DNA of 64,000 bases from Rhodoblastus sp963828185 (GCA_963828185.1 CAWHDV010000019.1:310001-374000), one strand, 5' to 3'. Counted from the first letter of the stretch, positions 26,264 through 36,700 are shown. The notes: a model not told the origin generated them from the letters alone. Program-made: numbers and translations.

Positions 26264-27250
26264 CTAAAACCATTTTTGCGCGTGGCTCGGGCGCTCCGTT
26301 GGGGCCGCAAGCATCGCCGCCAGGCCGGCGAAAATGCCGCGGCGCCGCTTGCCGTCGCGAGGTTCCGTTTGGGCGGTCGAGATCGTCGTGAAAAAATTCA
26401 ACGACGGGGGCAGCGGTTCGCGCGTCAGCGGCTCGAACGCGCGGCGAAGGCGCTCGCCATTTCGGCGCCATTCGTCGGCTCGACGCTTCGCTTCCCGGCG
26501 CGATTCCAGATAAAGGCCGATTTCTGCGCGCCGGTCCTCGCCAAGCAGGTTATCGATGAAACGGTGCAGGTCGCTTTCAGTCGCCGGACCGCCCGGCAGA
26601 GCGGGCGCATCGGCAGGCGGGGGATCGGCGGCGATCAGGTGAGGGCGAGCGCGGCCGCAGAGTTCGCTCGCAAGCCGGGCGCGCGCCACTGAAAGCCGTG
26701 GCAAGACGAGATCGTTCGGCATGTCGAGCGCCTCGGCCGCCTGCTCATAACTCAGGCGCTCGAGCGTCACCAAGGCGAGCAAGGCGCGCAGGTCGAACGA
26801 CAGCCGTGGCAGCGCCCGCGCTTCGGGCGCCCAGGGAAAATGAATTGCTTGCGCCGTTTTCGAGCCGCGCGGCGCCGCGCCGCCTTCGTCCGCCTCGCAT
26901 GCCTGAACTGGCCTCCCGAGGTCTCGGTTCTCCAGCCTTTCGCGCGCCAAAGCGGTGACGCGGTGATAAAGAGCCAGGCGCATTCGTTCAAAACGGAAGA
27001 AAGCTGCAGGGTCGGCGGCAAGCCTCGCGCCGTTCTTCATTGATTCGATTGGCTCCGATCGGGCGCGCCAGAAACCGAGCAGGGCCTGTTGCACCAGATC
27101 GTCGGCGTCCTGGTCGGCGCGTGGGCGACCAGCGCCGCCGACTGGCGCGGCGGGCCAGCTTCCGAGCAAGGCGTGAGCGTAGCGCCGCAGTTGCGGCGCC
27201 GTCTGGGCGAGGAAATCGCGCATCGCGCCGCGGAGTCCCATTTGCAGCAA
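26264..27250 (-). CDS. ECF-like sigma factor fused to an anti-sigma-like domain
   Basis: A 328-residue protein. Residues ~1-75 look like sigma region 2 (DADDLVQQALLGFWRA). Residues ~145-195 look like region 4 (ERLSYEQAAEALDMPNDLVL). From ~222 a segment (TESDLHRFIDNLLGEDRRAE, then YLESRREAKRRADEWRRNGE) is like the N-terminal domain of small anti-sigma factors, without the HxxxCxxC zinc motif. Such proteins are usually two genes. Here inhibitor and sigma would be linked in cis. There is no clear membrane segment, only a weakly hydrophobic end. ATG 27250, 27241 or 27223 are possible starts. Regulatory target unknown. Confidence 0.7.
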   Translation of the reverse strand: MLQMGLRGAMRDFLAQTAPQLRRYAHALLGSWPAAPVGGAGRPRADQDADDLVQQALLGFWRARSEPIESMKNGARLAADPAAFFRFERMRLALYHRVTALARERLENRDLGRPVQACEADEGGAAPRGSKTAQAIHFPWAPEARALPRLSFDLRALLALVTLERLSYEQAAEALDMPNDLVLPRLSVARARLASELCGRARPHLIAADPPPADAPALPGGPATESDLHRFIDNLLGEDRRAEIGLYLESRREAKRRADEWRRNGERLRRAFEPLTREPLPPSLNFFTTISTAQTEPRDGKRRRGIFAGLAAMLAAPTERPSHAQKWF

Positions 27251-27505
27251 TCGAGTCCTGTTGACGAAGGACCGCCCGAGTCGTCCGGAGCCGGCGAAAA
27301 GCCGGACAAGAGACGCCGAACAGTCAAATAATGTTAATAAAGCTTAAACATTCCCGTTCCCCATGGCCAGACGGAGTCGTGGCTTTGCGGGTTTTGCGGC
27401 CGTTTTCAAGGGGACAATCCGGCGGCGGCGGCGGCGGCGACGCGGGTGGGGGCCGCGCCCGGCCCTTGCCTCGGACGCGGCGCAGGGCTAAATGGCCGGA
27501 CCGAC

Positions 27506-28369
27506 ATGCTGGGAACGATAATGACAATGACAGCCGTGGACGCCGCCGTCGCCCTGAACGATCAGTTGGGACCCTTGCGCGGCAAGCGCGGTCTCGTCAT
27601 GGGGCTGGCCAACAACCGCTCGATCGCCTGGGGCATCGCCAAGGCGGCGCGGGCGGCCGGGGCGGAAATCGCCCTGACCTACCAGGGCGAGGCGCTTGAG
27701 CGGCGCGTAAAACCGCTGGCGGCGGACCTCGGCGCGCATGTCGTTGGCGAATGCGACGTGACCAACGCCGCGTCGATCGACGCGGTATTCGCGGAAGTCG
27801 AGAAATTATGGGGCGGCCTGGATTTCGTCGTCCACTGCATCGCCTTTTCCGACAAGGATGAACTGACCGGCCGCTATGTCGACACCAGCGAGGAGAATTT
27901 CAAAACCTCGCTGCTGATCTCCTGCTATTCCTTCACCGCCGTCGCCCAGCGCGCCGAAAAACTGATGCGCGATGGCGGCGCGATGCTGACGCTGACCTAT
28001 TACGGCGCGGAAAAGTGGATGCCGCATTATAACGTCATGGGCGTGGCCAAGGCGGCGCTGGAGGCCAGCGTGCGCTATCTCGCCGCCGACCTTGGCGAGA
28101 AGGGCATCCGCGTCAACGCCATTTCGGCGGGGCCGATCAAGACGCTCGCGGCCTCGGGCATCGGCGATTTCCGCTACATCCTCAAATGGAACGAATATAA
28201 TGCGCCTCTGCGGCGCACCGTCACGATCGACGAGGTCGGTGAAAGCGCGGTATTCCTGCTCTCGCCGATGGGTCGCGGCGTGACCGGCGAAATCCTGCAT
28301 GTTGACGCCGGCTATCATGTGGTGGGCATGAAAAACCCCAACGCGCCCGATATTTCGAAAAAGGAATGA
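27506..28369 (+). CDS. fabI: Enoyl-ACP reductase FabI
   Basis: A ~287-residue NADH-dependent enoyl-ACP reductase of fatty acid synthesis. Motifs: KRGLVMGLANNRSIAWGIAK for the nucleotide, the active-site YNVMGVAKAALEASVRYLA (Tyr and Lys) and ISAGPIKTLAASGI for the substrate loop. ATG 27506 or 27521 are plausible starts; I use 27506. The stop overlaps the next start (ATGA). A GGC repeat of six units lies at 27421-27438 upstream. Confidence 0.95.
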   Translation: MLGTIMTMTAVDAAVALNDQLGPLRGKRGLVMGLANNRSIAWGIAKAARAAGAEIALTYQGEALERRVKPLAADLGAHVVGECDVTNAASIDAVFAEVEKLWGGLDFVVHCIAFSDKDELTGRYVDTSEENFKTSLLISCYSFTAVAQRAEKLMRDGGAMLTLTYYGAEKWMPHYNVMGVAKAALEASVRYLAADLGEKGIRVNAISAGPIKTLAASGIGDFRYILKWNEYNAPLRRTVTIDEVGESAVFLLSPMGRGVTGEILHVDAGYHVVGMKNPNAPDISKKE

Positions 28370-28986
28370 TTTTTCACGCCGAACCCGAGACGCGAGCGCC
28401 GCGACTGTATTTCCTGCGGCACGGCGAAACCGACTGGAACGCGATCGGCCGCCTGCAAGGCCGGCAGGATACGCCGCTCAATGGCCTTGGGACCGAGCAA
28501 TCGGCGCGCGCCGGCCGCAAGCTCAAGAAGATCCTGGGCGCTCAAGGTCAAGACCCTGCTTCACTGTGCTACCAGTGCTCGCCTTTGTCGCGAACGCGCA
28601 AAACCATGGAAATCGTCCGCGCGGAACTGGGATTGCCCCCAGAAGGCGGCGTCATCGACGATCGGTTGGTCGAATTCACCTTCGGGCGCTGGGAGGGGCT
28701 GACCTGGCCCGAGGTTTGCGCCTGCGATCCCGAATTGGCGCGCGAACGCGAAGAGGACAAGTGGAATTTCACGCCGCCCGGCGGCGAAAGTTACGCCCAG
28801 CTTGCCGAGCGCCTGAAGCCCTGGCTCGCGGCGCAAACGGTTCCGAGCGTCGTGGTCTCGCATGGCGGCGTCGCGCGGGTGCTGATGGCGATGATCGGCG
28901 GCCTGCCGGTCGCGCGGGCGCCGATGGCCGACATCTGGCAGGGCAGGGTGTTGGTTTTCGCGGCGGGTCGTTTTGATTGGATTTAA
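28366..28986 (+). CDS. Histidine phosphatase (phosphoglycerate-mutase-like)
   Basis: A 206-residue histidine phosphatase with the RHG motif (LYFLRHGETDWNAIGRLQG) and the second catalytic His in VVVSHGGVARVLM. It acts on a small phosphorylated compound; cofactor-dependent mutase activity is less likely at this length and context. The ATGA overlap with fabI implies co-translation. No specific substrate can be given. Confidence 0.88.
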   Translation: MIFHAEPETRAPRLYFLRHGETDWNAIGRLQGRQDTPLNGLGTEQSARAGRKLKKILGAQGQDPASLCYQCSPLSRTRKTMEIVRAELGLPPEGGVIDDRLVEFTFGRWEGLTWPEVCACDPELAREREEDKWNFTPPGGESYAQLAERLKPWLAAQTVPSVVVSHGGVARVLMAMIGGLPVARAPMADIWQGRVLVFAAGRFDWI

Positions 28987-29122
28987 GCCGAATCAGCGGA
29001 AAAATAATTCAATGACAATCATTTATGCTGACAACGGTGGTCTGGCCAAAGCTTCGGGGCCATTTCTGCATGAGACGATCATATCTTTCACATAACACAC
29101 TGAATTATAGTGAAAATTATCT

Positions 29123-29938
29123 TCATGTTTCGCTTTTGGCCTCACCGGCCTTGTCGCCATTCCTTTCAAGCGAGTCCGCCAGTTCCGCCGCCAGCGCGAA
29201 AAAGCGCCGCCGGACGTCCGGAGCGTAGGGGTTCATCCGCTCGATGGCGTAAAAGACTTCCGGCGCGTCATATCGCACCATGTCGATGGCGCGCGCGATC
29301 AGGTCGAAGCTGGCCGTGGTCATGTGGCGGGGCAGGGGCTCCATTTCGACCAGAACCTTGGCGATCAGATGGGTCAGGCCTTGCACCATGGCGGCTTCGC
29401 GGTCGTGCGCTTCGGGCGTGGCGATGATCGCGTCAAGCCCGAAGGTCTTGCGCAGGTAGGCGGCAATGGGCCGAGCATAGCGGCCGCGGATGGGGCAGAT
29501 GACGATCTTCAGGCCCTTGACGCCGCCGCGCGCGCTTTGCGGCCCGAACATCGGATGGGTGCCGACGATATCGACATGCGCAGGCAATTCGCTCAGCATG
29601 ATCCGCGCCGGGACCACCTTCACCGAGCTGACGTCAAGCACCAGCGCCCCGGGGCGCAGCCAGGGGTTGATCGCCGCGATGACCTGGCTCAACGCCGGCA
29701 CGGGCGTTGCGAGAATGACGATGTCGCAGGCGGCCACTTCTTCGAGAGGGCACAGGGTCACGCCCTTGACCTCACCCTTGACCTCGCCAGCGACCTTGTC
29801 ATTGACGTTGTTCTGGACGGCGGGATCATAGCCGAGCAGCGGAAACTGCGCGCCGAGGTGGGCGGCGACCAGACGGCCGAATGCGCCGAGGCCGATCAGT
29901 CCGATTTTCAGCGGCCGTCTTTTGTGGCGCTCGCTCAC
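29123..29938 (-). CDS. tyrA: Prephenate/arogenate dehydrogenase family protein (TyrA-like)
   Basis: A 271-residue NAD(P)-dependent dehydrogenase with a Rossmann motif (KIGLIGLGAFGRLVAAHLG), DIVILATPVPALSQVI, and the family signature VDIVGTHPMFGPQSARGG. It would oxidise prephenate or arogenate in tyrosine synthesis. The repetitive AGEVKGEVKGV stretch is unusual but in a surface loop. No other aromatic pathway gene is adjacent, so the exact substrate is open. Confidence 0.82.
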   Translation of the reverse strand: MSERHKRRPLKIGLIGLGAFGRLVAAHLGAQFPLLGYDPAVQNNVNDKVAGEVKGEVKGVTLCPLEEVAACDIVILATPVPALSQVIAAINPWLRPGALVLDVSSVKVVPARIMLSELPAHVDIVGTHPMFGPQSARGGVKGLKIVICPIRGRYARPIAAYLRKTFGLDAIIATPEAHDREAAMVQGLTHLIAKVLVEMEPLPRHMTTASFDLIARAIDMVRYDAPEVFYAIERMNPYAPDVRRRFFALAAELADSLERNGDKAGEAKSET

Positions 29939-30010
29939 AAGTTTTCCCCGTTGGCGGTCTATCGCCCGCCAACCGTCAAGCCGCTCGGCGCGAAAAAGTC
30001 AAGCTCTCCG

Positions 30011-30139
30011 CTATTTGGCGGACTGATCGTAATTGCACACCGTCGGCGCCTTGAACTTGATGGGGCCTCCGCAAGGATCGCAGCCGCTGACCAAAACGCA
30101 CAGCGCCAGAATTGCGCCCAAACGAACCCATGTGGCCAC
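30011..30139 (-). CDS. Tiny lipoprotein (42 residues)
   Basis: The reverse strand from GTG 30139 reads VATWVRLGAILALCVLVSGC, then DPCGGPIKF and VCNYDQSAK. This is a lipoprotein signal with Cys in VSGC and a very short mature part with extra Cys. A strong GGAGGAG lies 8 bases before GTG. Similar tiny lipoproteins with a CDPCGG start occur in Rhizobiales, but no function is known to me. It is too short for most ORF thresholds. Confidence 0.7.
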   Translation of the reverse strand: MATWVRLGAILALCVLVSGCDPCGGPIKFKAPTVCNYDQSAK

Positions 30140-30275
30140 GATGCACTCTCCTCCGCCCAAATGCGGGATTGACGGAAATTCCCCTGAAAACTGAGCCGAA
30201 ACCGGGAGCGAAAGTCAAGCTGTCGCGCCCGGCGTCAAGATCAATACAACACAAATCGTCCGCGCTGGAACTCCA

Positions 30276-30289
30276 GATTTAGCTAAATC
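30276..30289. repeat. 14-base perfect palindrome
   Basis: GATTTAGCTAAATC is its own reverse complement. It lies between the tiny lipoprotein gene and the end of the MHYT gene. An operator or a weak hairpin is possible. The rest of the 206-base gap shows nothing else. Confidence 0.4.
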
Positions 30290-30345
30290 AATGGGATGTC
30301 GTGGGTTTGCTGTTGAGGAACATGCGCGGTCGCCCGCACCGCCGG

Positions 30346-32481
30346 TCAGGACGTCAGCTGGAACAGGTCGGCCTGTTTCTTGGCGCGGCCTGACACGAGC
30401 GTGGAGTAAGCCGAAATCGGCGCGGGACGACCGATGAAATAGCCCTGGATCTCGTCGCAGCCCTCGGCTTCCAGAAACGCCAGCTGCGCCTGCGTTTCGA
30501 CGCCTTCGGCGATGACCGAGAGGCCCAGCCCGTGTCCGAGATTGATGATCGCGCGCACGATGGCGTCGGATTGGGCGCTGCGTTGCAGCTTCGAGACGAA
30601 GGATTGGTCGATCTTGATCCTGTCGAACGGAAAGGACTGCAGATAGGACAGTGACGAATAGCCGGTGCCGAAATCGTCGATGGCGATGCCGACCCCGAGC
30701 GATTTCAGGCGGCGGAGGATTGAGGTCGCCCGGCTCACGTCGTCGACCAGGACGCCTTCGGTGATTTCGAGCTCAAGCCGCTCGGGCGACAGGCCGGTTT
30801 CGAGCAGGATGGCATGCACGATCTCCGGCAAATCGTCCTGGCGGAACTGCGCGGGCGAGAGGTTGACCGCGATGCGCAGCGGTTCGTCCCAGCGTTGCGC
30901 TTCGCGGCAGGCTTCGCGCAGGACGCAGGCGCCGATCGCGACAATGAGGCCGCTTTCTTCGGCGATCGGGATGAAAACGCCGGGCGAGATCGGTCCGCGC
31001 TTCGGATGGGTCCAGCGCAGCAGCGCCTCGAAGCCGACGATATCGCCGCCGGGCGCGGCCTGTGGCTGATAATGCAGGGCGAGCTCGTTGCGTTCGAGCG
31101 CGCGCCTGAGATCCTGCTGCAACACATTGCGTTCGTGCAGCGCGGCGGCAAGAGCCCGGTCGAAATACCGGACATTGCCCAGCCCGGCGGATTTGGCGGC
31201 GAAAAGCGCGGCGTCGGCGCTGGCGCGAATGGTCTCCGCGTCACCGTCGACGGGATAGATCGCCACCCCGACGCTCAGGCCGATCGTGATCTCATGGCCG
31301 TCGATCTCGAACGTTTCGGCCAGCGAGGCCGCCAGCGAATGCGTCAGTTCCGACGCTTGTTCCAAGGCGCGCTCCAGACACTGTCCCTCGGCGGCGATGG
31401 CCGAGAAATCGTCGCCGCCGTTCCTTGCCAAAAAGCCGTCTCCCGCGACGGAGGCGAAAAGCTTGGCCACCCGCTGCAGGAGCTGGTCGCCCACGCTGTG
31501 CCCAAAAAGGTCGTTGACGTCCTTGAAACGGTCGAGATTGATCGAGAGCAGCGCGAAAGGCTTGTTTTTTTCGTCCGATCGCTTGATGGCCGAGGCGAGA
31601 TGGTCGGTGAAGGCGGAACGGTTTGGCAGGCCGGTAAGGATGTCATGGCGCGAAAGCCACGCGGCGGACTGTTTCAGCCGGACGATTTCGGCGTCAAAAG
31701 CCAGCGCCTGGCCTCGCAGCCTGCGGTCCGCCAGCGCGGTGATCGCGCCGATGCCCAGCAGGGCTATGCTGACCCCGGCGATGGCGAAGGCAAGCATGCT
31801 CGGCGGGAAGGCGGCGGCCTCGACCGTCCGGGTCGGGTCCGGAATGATCCGCAACGCCGCCATGCCGCCGAAATGCAGCGCGACGATCGCCAGGGTGAGC
31901 ACAGCCGCGGAGGCGATCCGCACGCGCCACATGTCTCCCGCTCGCGCGAGCCGGATTGCGGCGGTGGACAGGATGACGCCGGCGGCGATCGAAGCAATGA
32001 CGATCCGCATATCCCATTCGATCCGCGCGGGAACCTCGAGCGCCGCCGTGCCCGTGTAATGCATGGCGGCGATTCCGAGGCCCAGCAAGGCTCCTCCGGA
32101 TAGCGTGCGGCGGATCCCCGCGCGAAAAGCCCTCTCGCCTTCGACGGCGACGCCAAGCGCCAGCGCGGTCGTGACGATCGCAAGCAGCAGCGAGATGACG
32201 GTCAGTGGAATATTGAAGCCGGTGGGAACGTGCGGCTCATAGCCGAGCATGGCGATGAAATGCGTGGCCCAGACGCCGCCGCCGCCTGCGACGCCGCCGA
32301 GAAGCACCCAGAAAGTCGGGCGACCCCGGGTTGCGCGGGCCAGCCGGAAAAGGTCGAGGGCGGTGAGGCTGGTGAAATAGCAGATCACCGCCGCCAGCAG
32401 GACCAGCCGGTAATCGTGTTCGCCCACGGCGCAATTCAGGAGATCGAAAGGCTTGAACACGCGCGCCACTTCCAGAAACAA
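30346..32481 (-). CDS. MHYT-GGDEF-EAL membrane c-di-GMP protein
   Basis: A 711-residue protein. The N-terminal ~250 residues form a seven-helix MHYT sensor (THFIAMLGYEPHV, GIAAMHYTGTAAL, IVALHFGGMAAL), which is proposed to bind metal and sense a gas such as O2, CO or NO. A GGDEF domain (SRHDILTGLPNRSAF, INLDRFKDVNDLFGHSVGD) carries the variant motif NGGDDF. The EAL domain looks active (FEALLRWTHPKRGPISP, DDFGTGYSSLSYL, IAEGVETQAQL). It most likely degrades c-di-GMP at the inner membrane; cyclase activity is uncertain because of GGDDF. Confidence 0.92.
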   Translation of the reverse strand: MFLEVARVFKPFDLLNCAVGEHDYRLVLLAAVICYFTSLTALDLFRLARATRGRPTFWVLLGGVAGGGGVWATHFIAMLGYEPHVPTGFNIPLTVISLLLAIVTTALALGVAVEGERAFRAGIRRTLSGGALLGLGIAAMHYTGTAALEVPARIEWDMRIVIASIAAGVILSTAAIRLARAGDMWRVRIASAAVLTLAIVALHFGGMAALRIIPDPTRTVEAAAFPPSMLAFAIAGVSIALLGIGAITALADRRLRGQALAFDAEIVRLKQSAAWLSRHDILTGLPNRSAFTDHLASAIKRSDEKNKPFALLSINLDRFKDVNDLFGHSVGDQLLQRVAKLFASVAGDGFLARNGGDDFSAIAAEGQCLERALEQASELTHSLAASLAETFEIDGHEITIGLSVGVAIYPVDGDAETIRASADAALFAAKSAGLGNVRYFDRALAAALHERNVLQQDLRRALERNELALHYQPQAAPGGDIVGFEALLRWTHPKRGPISPGVFIPIAEESGLIVAIGACVLREACREAQRWDEPLRIAVNLSPAQFRQDDLPEIVHAILLETGLSPERLELEITEGVLVDDVSRATSILRRLKSLGVGIAIDDFGTGYSSLSYLQSFPFDRIKIDQSFVSKLQRSAQSDAIVRAIINLGHGLGLSVIAEGVETQAQLAFLEAEGCDEIQGYFIGRPAPISAYSTLVSGRAKKQADLFQLTS

Positions 32482-32685
32482 AGGGATTCACGGAAATTGC
32501 GGGCGGCGCTTTTGGGCAAAACGGCGAACACAACTTATGCGTGTATCACAGCCGCCAATCGCTGAATAAACATTTAAAGAAAATGGAATTAGACAATTAT
32601 TTCATGGTGTTCTTTCTCCTCAGAGGGAGAAGCGCCCCCCAATTCTTGCCCGCCACATGCAAAACTTTCCACGCCGCGCCGGAAA

Positions 32686-33537
32686 TTATTCCCCTTTGGG
32701 AAAATCGGCGGCGAGGGTCGCTTCCTTGTTGGCGAGCACTTCGTCGCGGAAGGCTTCCAGCTTGCCGAGGATCGTCTGATAGGCGACCGCGCCGAGCACA
32801 AGATGCAGCGGGGCGTCAGCGGCCTCGACCGCGGCAATGATCGCCTTGGCCGCGCGGACGGGGTCGCCCGGCTGTGTCCCGCTATAGCCCTGGATCGCCT
32901 GGCGGCGAGCGATCGCCGTCTCCTTGTAGGCTTCGATCCCCTGTATTGGCGTGCGCAACGAGCGGCCGGCCCAATCGGTGCGGAAAGGCCCCGGCTCGAC
33001 AATCAGCACCTTCACGCCAAACGGCGCGACCTCCCTGGCGAGCGCCTCGGAAAGGCCCTCGACCGCGAACTTGCTGGCGTTGTAGTAGCCGATGCCCGGA
33101 AAGCCCGAAACGCCAGCCATCGACGAAATATTCACCACCGCGCCGCTTTTCTGCGCCCGCATCGCCGGCAGCACGGCGCGGGTCATCGCCGCAAGCCCGA
33201 AGACATTGGTCTCGAACATGGCGCGGATTTCGGCTTCCTCGCCTTCCTCGATCGCCGCGAGGTAGCCAAATCCGGCGTTGTTGACCAAAACGTCGATGCG
33301 CCCGAATTTCTCCAGCGCCTGCTGCGCCGCCGCCGCGATCTGCGTGGGCTGGTCCACGTCGAGCGCCAGCGCAAGGGCGGTTTGCGGGAAGGTCGCGGCG
33401 AGATCGGCGATTTTCGTGGCGTCGCGGGCGGTGATGACGACGCGATAGCCATCCTCGAGCAGGATTTTCGCCAGGTCGCGGCCGAAGCCTGTGGAGCAGC
33501 CGGTGACGAACCACACGGGTTTGGCGTTTTGCGACAT
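32686..33537 (-). CDS. Short-chain dehydrogenase/reductase
   Basis: A 283-residue classical SDR: TGCSTGFGRDLA for NAD(P), VLVNNAGFGYL, the catalytic Ser in VVNISSMAGVSG and YYNASKFAVEGLSEAL (Tyr, Lys). Such enzymes act on alcohols or ketones of many types. It is divergent from the peptide synthetase gene with a 212-base gap, so a shared control region is possible. The substrate is unknown. Confidence 0.88.
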   Translation of the reverse strand: MSQNAKPVWFVTGCSTGFGRDLAKILLEDGYRVVITARDATKIADLAATFPQTALALALDVDQPTQIAAAAQQALEKFGRIDVLVNNAGFGYLAAIEEGEEAEIRAMFETNVFGLAAMTRAVLPAMRAQKSGAVVNISSMAGVSGFPGIGYYNASKFAVEGLSEALAREVAPFGVKVLIVEPGPFRTDWAGRSLRTPIQGIEAYKETAIARRQAIQGYSGTQPGDPVRAAKAIIAAVEAADAPLHLVLGAVAYQTILGKLEAFRDEVLANKEATLAADFPKGE

Positions 33538-33749
33538 GCGTTCATCTCCCTTTCAGCTCATCCGCCTTATCTAGCATCGCCAGCCAGCCCTGCAAGCCGG
33601 CGTCGGGTCCGCCATCGCGCCGCCTTGCGGCCACGATTTTGGCATACTCGCCGCCGGTTTTTGCGGGTAGGAGCGTAAACGATCCTGTGCTATGCGACAG
33701 CCCGGCCAGGATGAAGCCTGGAAGCGGGCGGGGCGATCGGGAACAAGCG

Positions 33750-36700
33750 ATGACGGAAATCGAAATGGAAACAACGGCAGTTGTTCGGCCTGTGCAAGCG
33801 CGGCCGTCGCCAGCCCTTTCGGTTCTCCGCGGCGCGGTGCGTCCCGACCTGCTGCGCGACGAATTGCTCGCCGAGATTTTCGCCTCCACCGTGGCCGCCG
33901 GCCCGCACGCCGTCGCCATGAGCACGATGGAGCGCAAGCTTACCTACGAGCAGGTCGATCACGAGGCGACTTCACTGGCGCGCGGCCTGATTCGTCGGGG
34001 CATTGGCCCTGGCGACGTCGTCGGCTTGTGGGGACCGCGCGGGCCGGAACTGCTGATCAGCCAGATCGCCGTCGCCAAGACCGGCGCCGCCTGGCTGCCG
34101 TTTGACGCCGACGCGCCAATCGAACGCATCGAAGTCTGTCTGAACGACTGCGAGGCCAAGGCGCTCCTGACTTCGGAAACCTTCGCCGCCAAGGCGAAGG
34201 GCGGCGTGAGCGCGCCGATCGTCACCGGATCCGACTTGATCGACCCGAACGACCATAGCCCAGTCGATGCGCGCCAGAGGGGCGCCACGGCGGACCATCC
34301 GGCCTACATGATCTATACGTCCGGCTCGACCGGCACGCCCAAGGGCATCGTCATCACCGGCCGCAATATCTGCCATTACCTGCGCTCCGCCAACGAGACC
34401 TACAAGCTTGGCAGGTCAGACATCGTCTTCCAGGGCGCCTCCATCGCCTTCGACCTGTCGATGGAGGAAATCTGGATCCCCTATCTGGCCGGCGCCACGC
34501 TGTTCGTCGCCACGCCGGAAATCATGGGCGAGGCCGAGCAGCTGCCCGATATCATGGAGGAAGTCGGCGTCACCGTGCTCGACACGGTGCCCACCCTTCT
34601 TTCGCTCATGCCGCGCGACATCAAGACCTTGCGCGTGATCATCCTTGGCGGCGAGGCCTGCCCGCCGGCCGTGGCCGCCCGCTGGTGCAGGCCGGGGCGG
34701 ACGATCTTCAATTCCTACGGGCCGACCGAAGCGACCGTCGTCGCCACGGTGGCGGAAGTGCGTCCGGACGAGCCGGTGACCATTGGCGGCCCGATCGCCA
34801 ACTACACCTGCTATGTCGCCGACGAGGATAACAATCTGCTCGATCGCGGTGTCGAGGGCGAATTGCTGATCGGTGGCCCGGGCGTGGCGCGCGGCTATCT
34901 CAAGCGCGATGCGCTGACGGCGGAAAAATTCATCGCCAATCCTTTCGATCGCACCGGATCCGATCCGATTCTCTACCGCTCCGGCGACGCCGTGGCGATG
35001 ATGGAGGACGGCAATATCGCCTTCCGAGGTCGCATCGACGACCAGGTGAAAATTCGTGGATTCCGCGTCGAGCTGGGCGAGATTGAAGCCAGGCTCGCTG
35101 ACCAGCCCGGCGTCAACCAGGCGGCGGTGGTGCTGCGCAACGACGAGGGGCTCGACCAGTTGGTCGCCTTTCTCGTCGCCGAAAAGGGCGAGACGCTCGA
35201 CATCAAGGGCCTCCGCGCGGAGCTGCGCGGAAAACTGCCGGCCTATATGGTTCCCGCGCGCTTCGAGGAGCGCGACGCGCTGCCGCGCCTGTCGTCCGGC
35301 AAGGTCAATCGCAACGCCTTGAAGAAAGAGCCGCTCACGACGGTCGCCGTCTCGACCGAGGAGCAGGAGGAGCCGCGGACGCCGACCGAAGCCGTCCTGC
35401 TGGACGCGGCGAAAAAAGTGCTGCCGCCGCAATCCATGCCGTTTGACGCCGATTTCTTCACCGATCTCGGCGGCCATTCGCTGCTGGCCGCGCGTTTTGT
35501 CTCGCTGGTGCGCCAGACGCCACAGCTGGCCGGCATCACCCTGCAGGACATGTATTCGGCGCGCAGCCTGCGCGCCATCGCCGCGCTGATGGATGAAAAG
35601 GCGGCGGTCGCCGGCGCGCCGAAAGACCTCTCCTTCACGCCGCCGCCGCTCATGCGGCGTTTCCTGTGCGGCCTGGCGCAGGCGATCGCGCTGCCGTTCC
35701 TGCTAGCCTTGTCGACCGCGCAATGGCTGGGCATTTTCGTCTCCTACATGCTGCTGACCGACACGGACGCCAGCATCTGGCAGGAAATCGCCTCGTTGCT
35801 CGGCGTCTACATGCTCGTCAATTTTGTGACGCTCATCTTCGCGATCGCCACCAAATGGCTGGTGATTGGCCGTTTCAAGCCCGGGCGCTATCCAATCTGG
35901 GGCGTTTATTATTTCCGCTGGTGGCTGGTGCAGCGCGCGCTGGCGCTTACCCACATGAAATGGCTGCAGGGCTCGCCGCTGATGCGCGCCTATCTGCAGG
36001 TCCTCGGCGCCAAGATCGGTCAGGACGCCAATATTTCCGAACTCGACATCGGCGCCGTCGATCTCATCTCCATCGGCGCTGGATCGACGCTTGGCCAGCA
36101 AGTCAAATTGTCCAACGTGACTTTCGAGGGCGCCGACATGATCATCGGCCCGATCGACATCGGCCCGGATTGCTCGATCGGCTCATCCTGCGTCATCGAG
36201 GACCATTGCGTGATCGAGGAGGGCGCCGAATTGCGCGACCTCACCGCCATCGCGCCGCGCCAGCGGGTCGCCGCCTGGGAAATCTGGGACGGCTCGCCCG
36301 GCCGCTGCATCGGCTCGGTGGACAAGGACGACCTGCGTCCTTTCGCGCAGGTCGGGCCGGTCAAGCGCAGCGTGCAGACCTTCCTGTATACGCTGCTGCT
36401 GCTGGCGATCCCGCCGATCGGCCTGCTGCCGCTGTTCCCGGCCTTCTGGGTGTTCGACCGCATCGACGAATGGCTGGGCCTCGCCGCGACCAGCCGGATG
36501 CTTTACATGGCCGCCATTCCGATCATGGCCTGGCCGACGTCCTTCGTCATGGTGCTGGTCACAGTGGCCTTCATCATCGTGGTGCGCTGGACAGTCCTGC
36601 CCCGCGTGCGCGAGGGCTATTATTCGGTCTTCTCCTGGTTCTACATGCGCAAATGGGCGGTGGCGCTTGCGACCGAAATCACGCTTGAGACGCTTTCCTC

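Noticed and set aside
27331..27360. Possible CtrA site upstream of fabI (TTAATAAAGCTTAA)
   Set aside because: The spacing is six bases rather than seven, so it does not fit the pattern.
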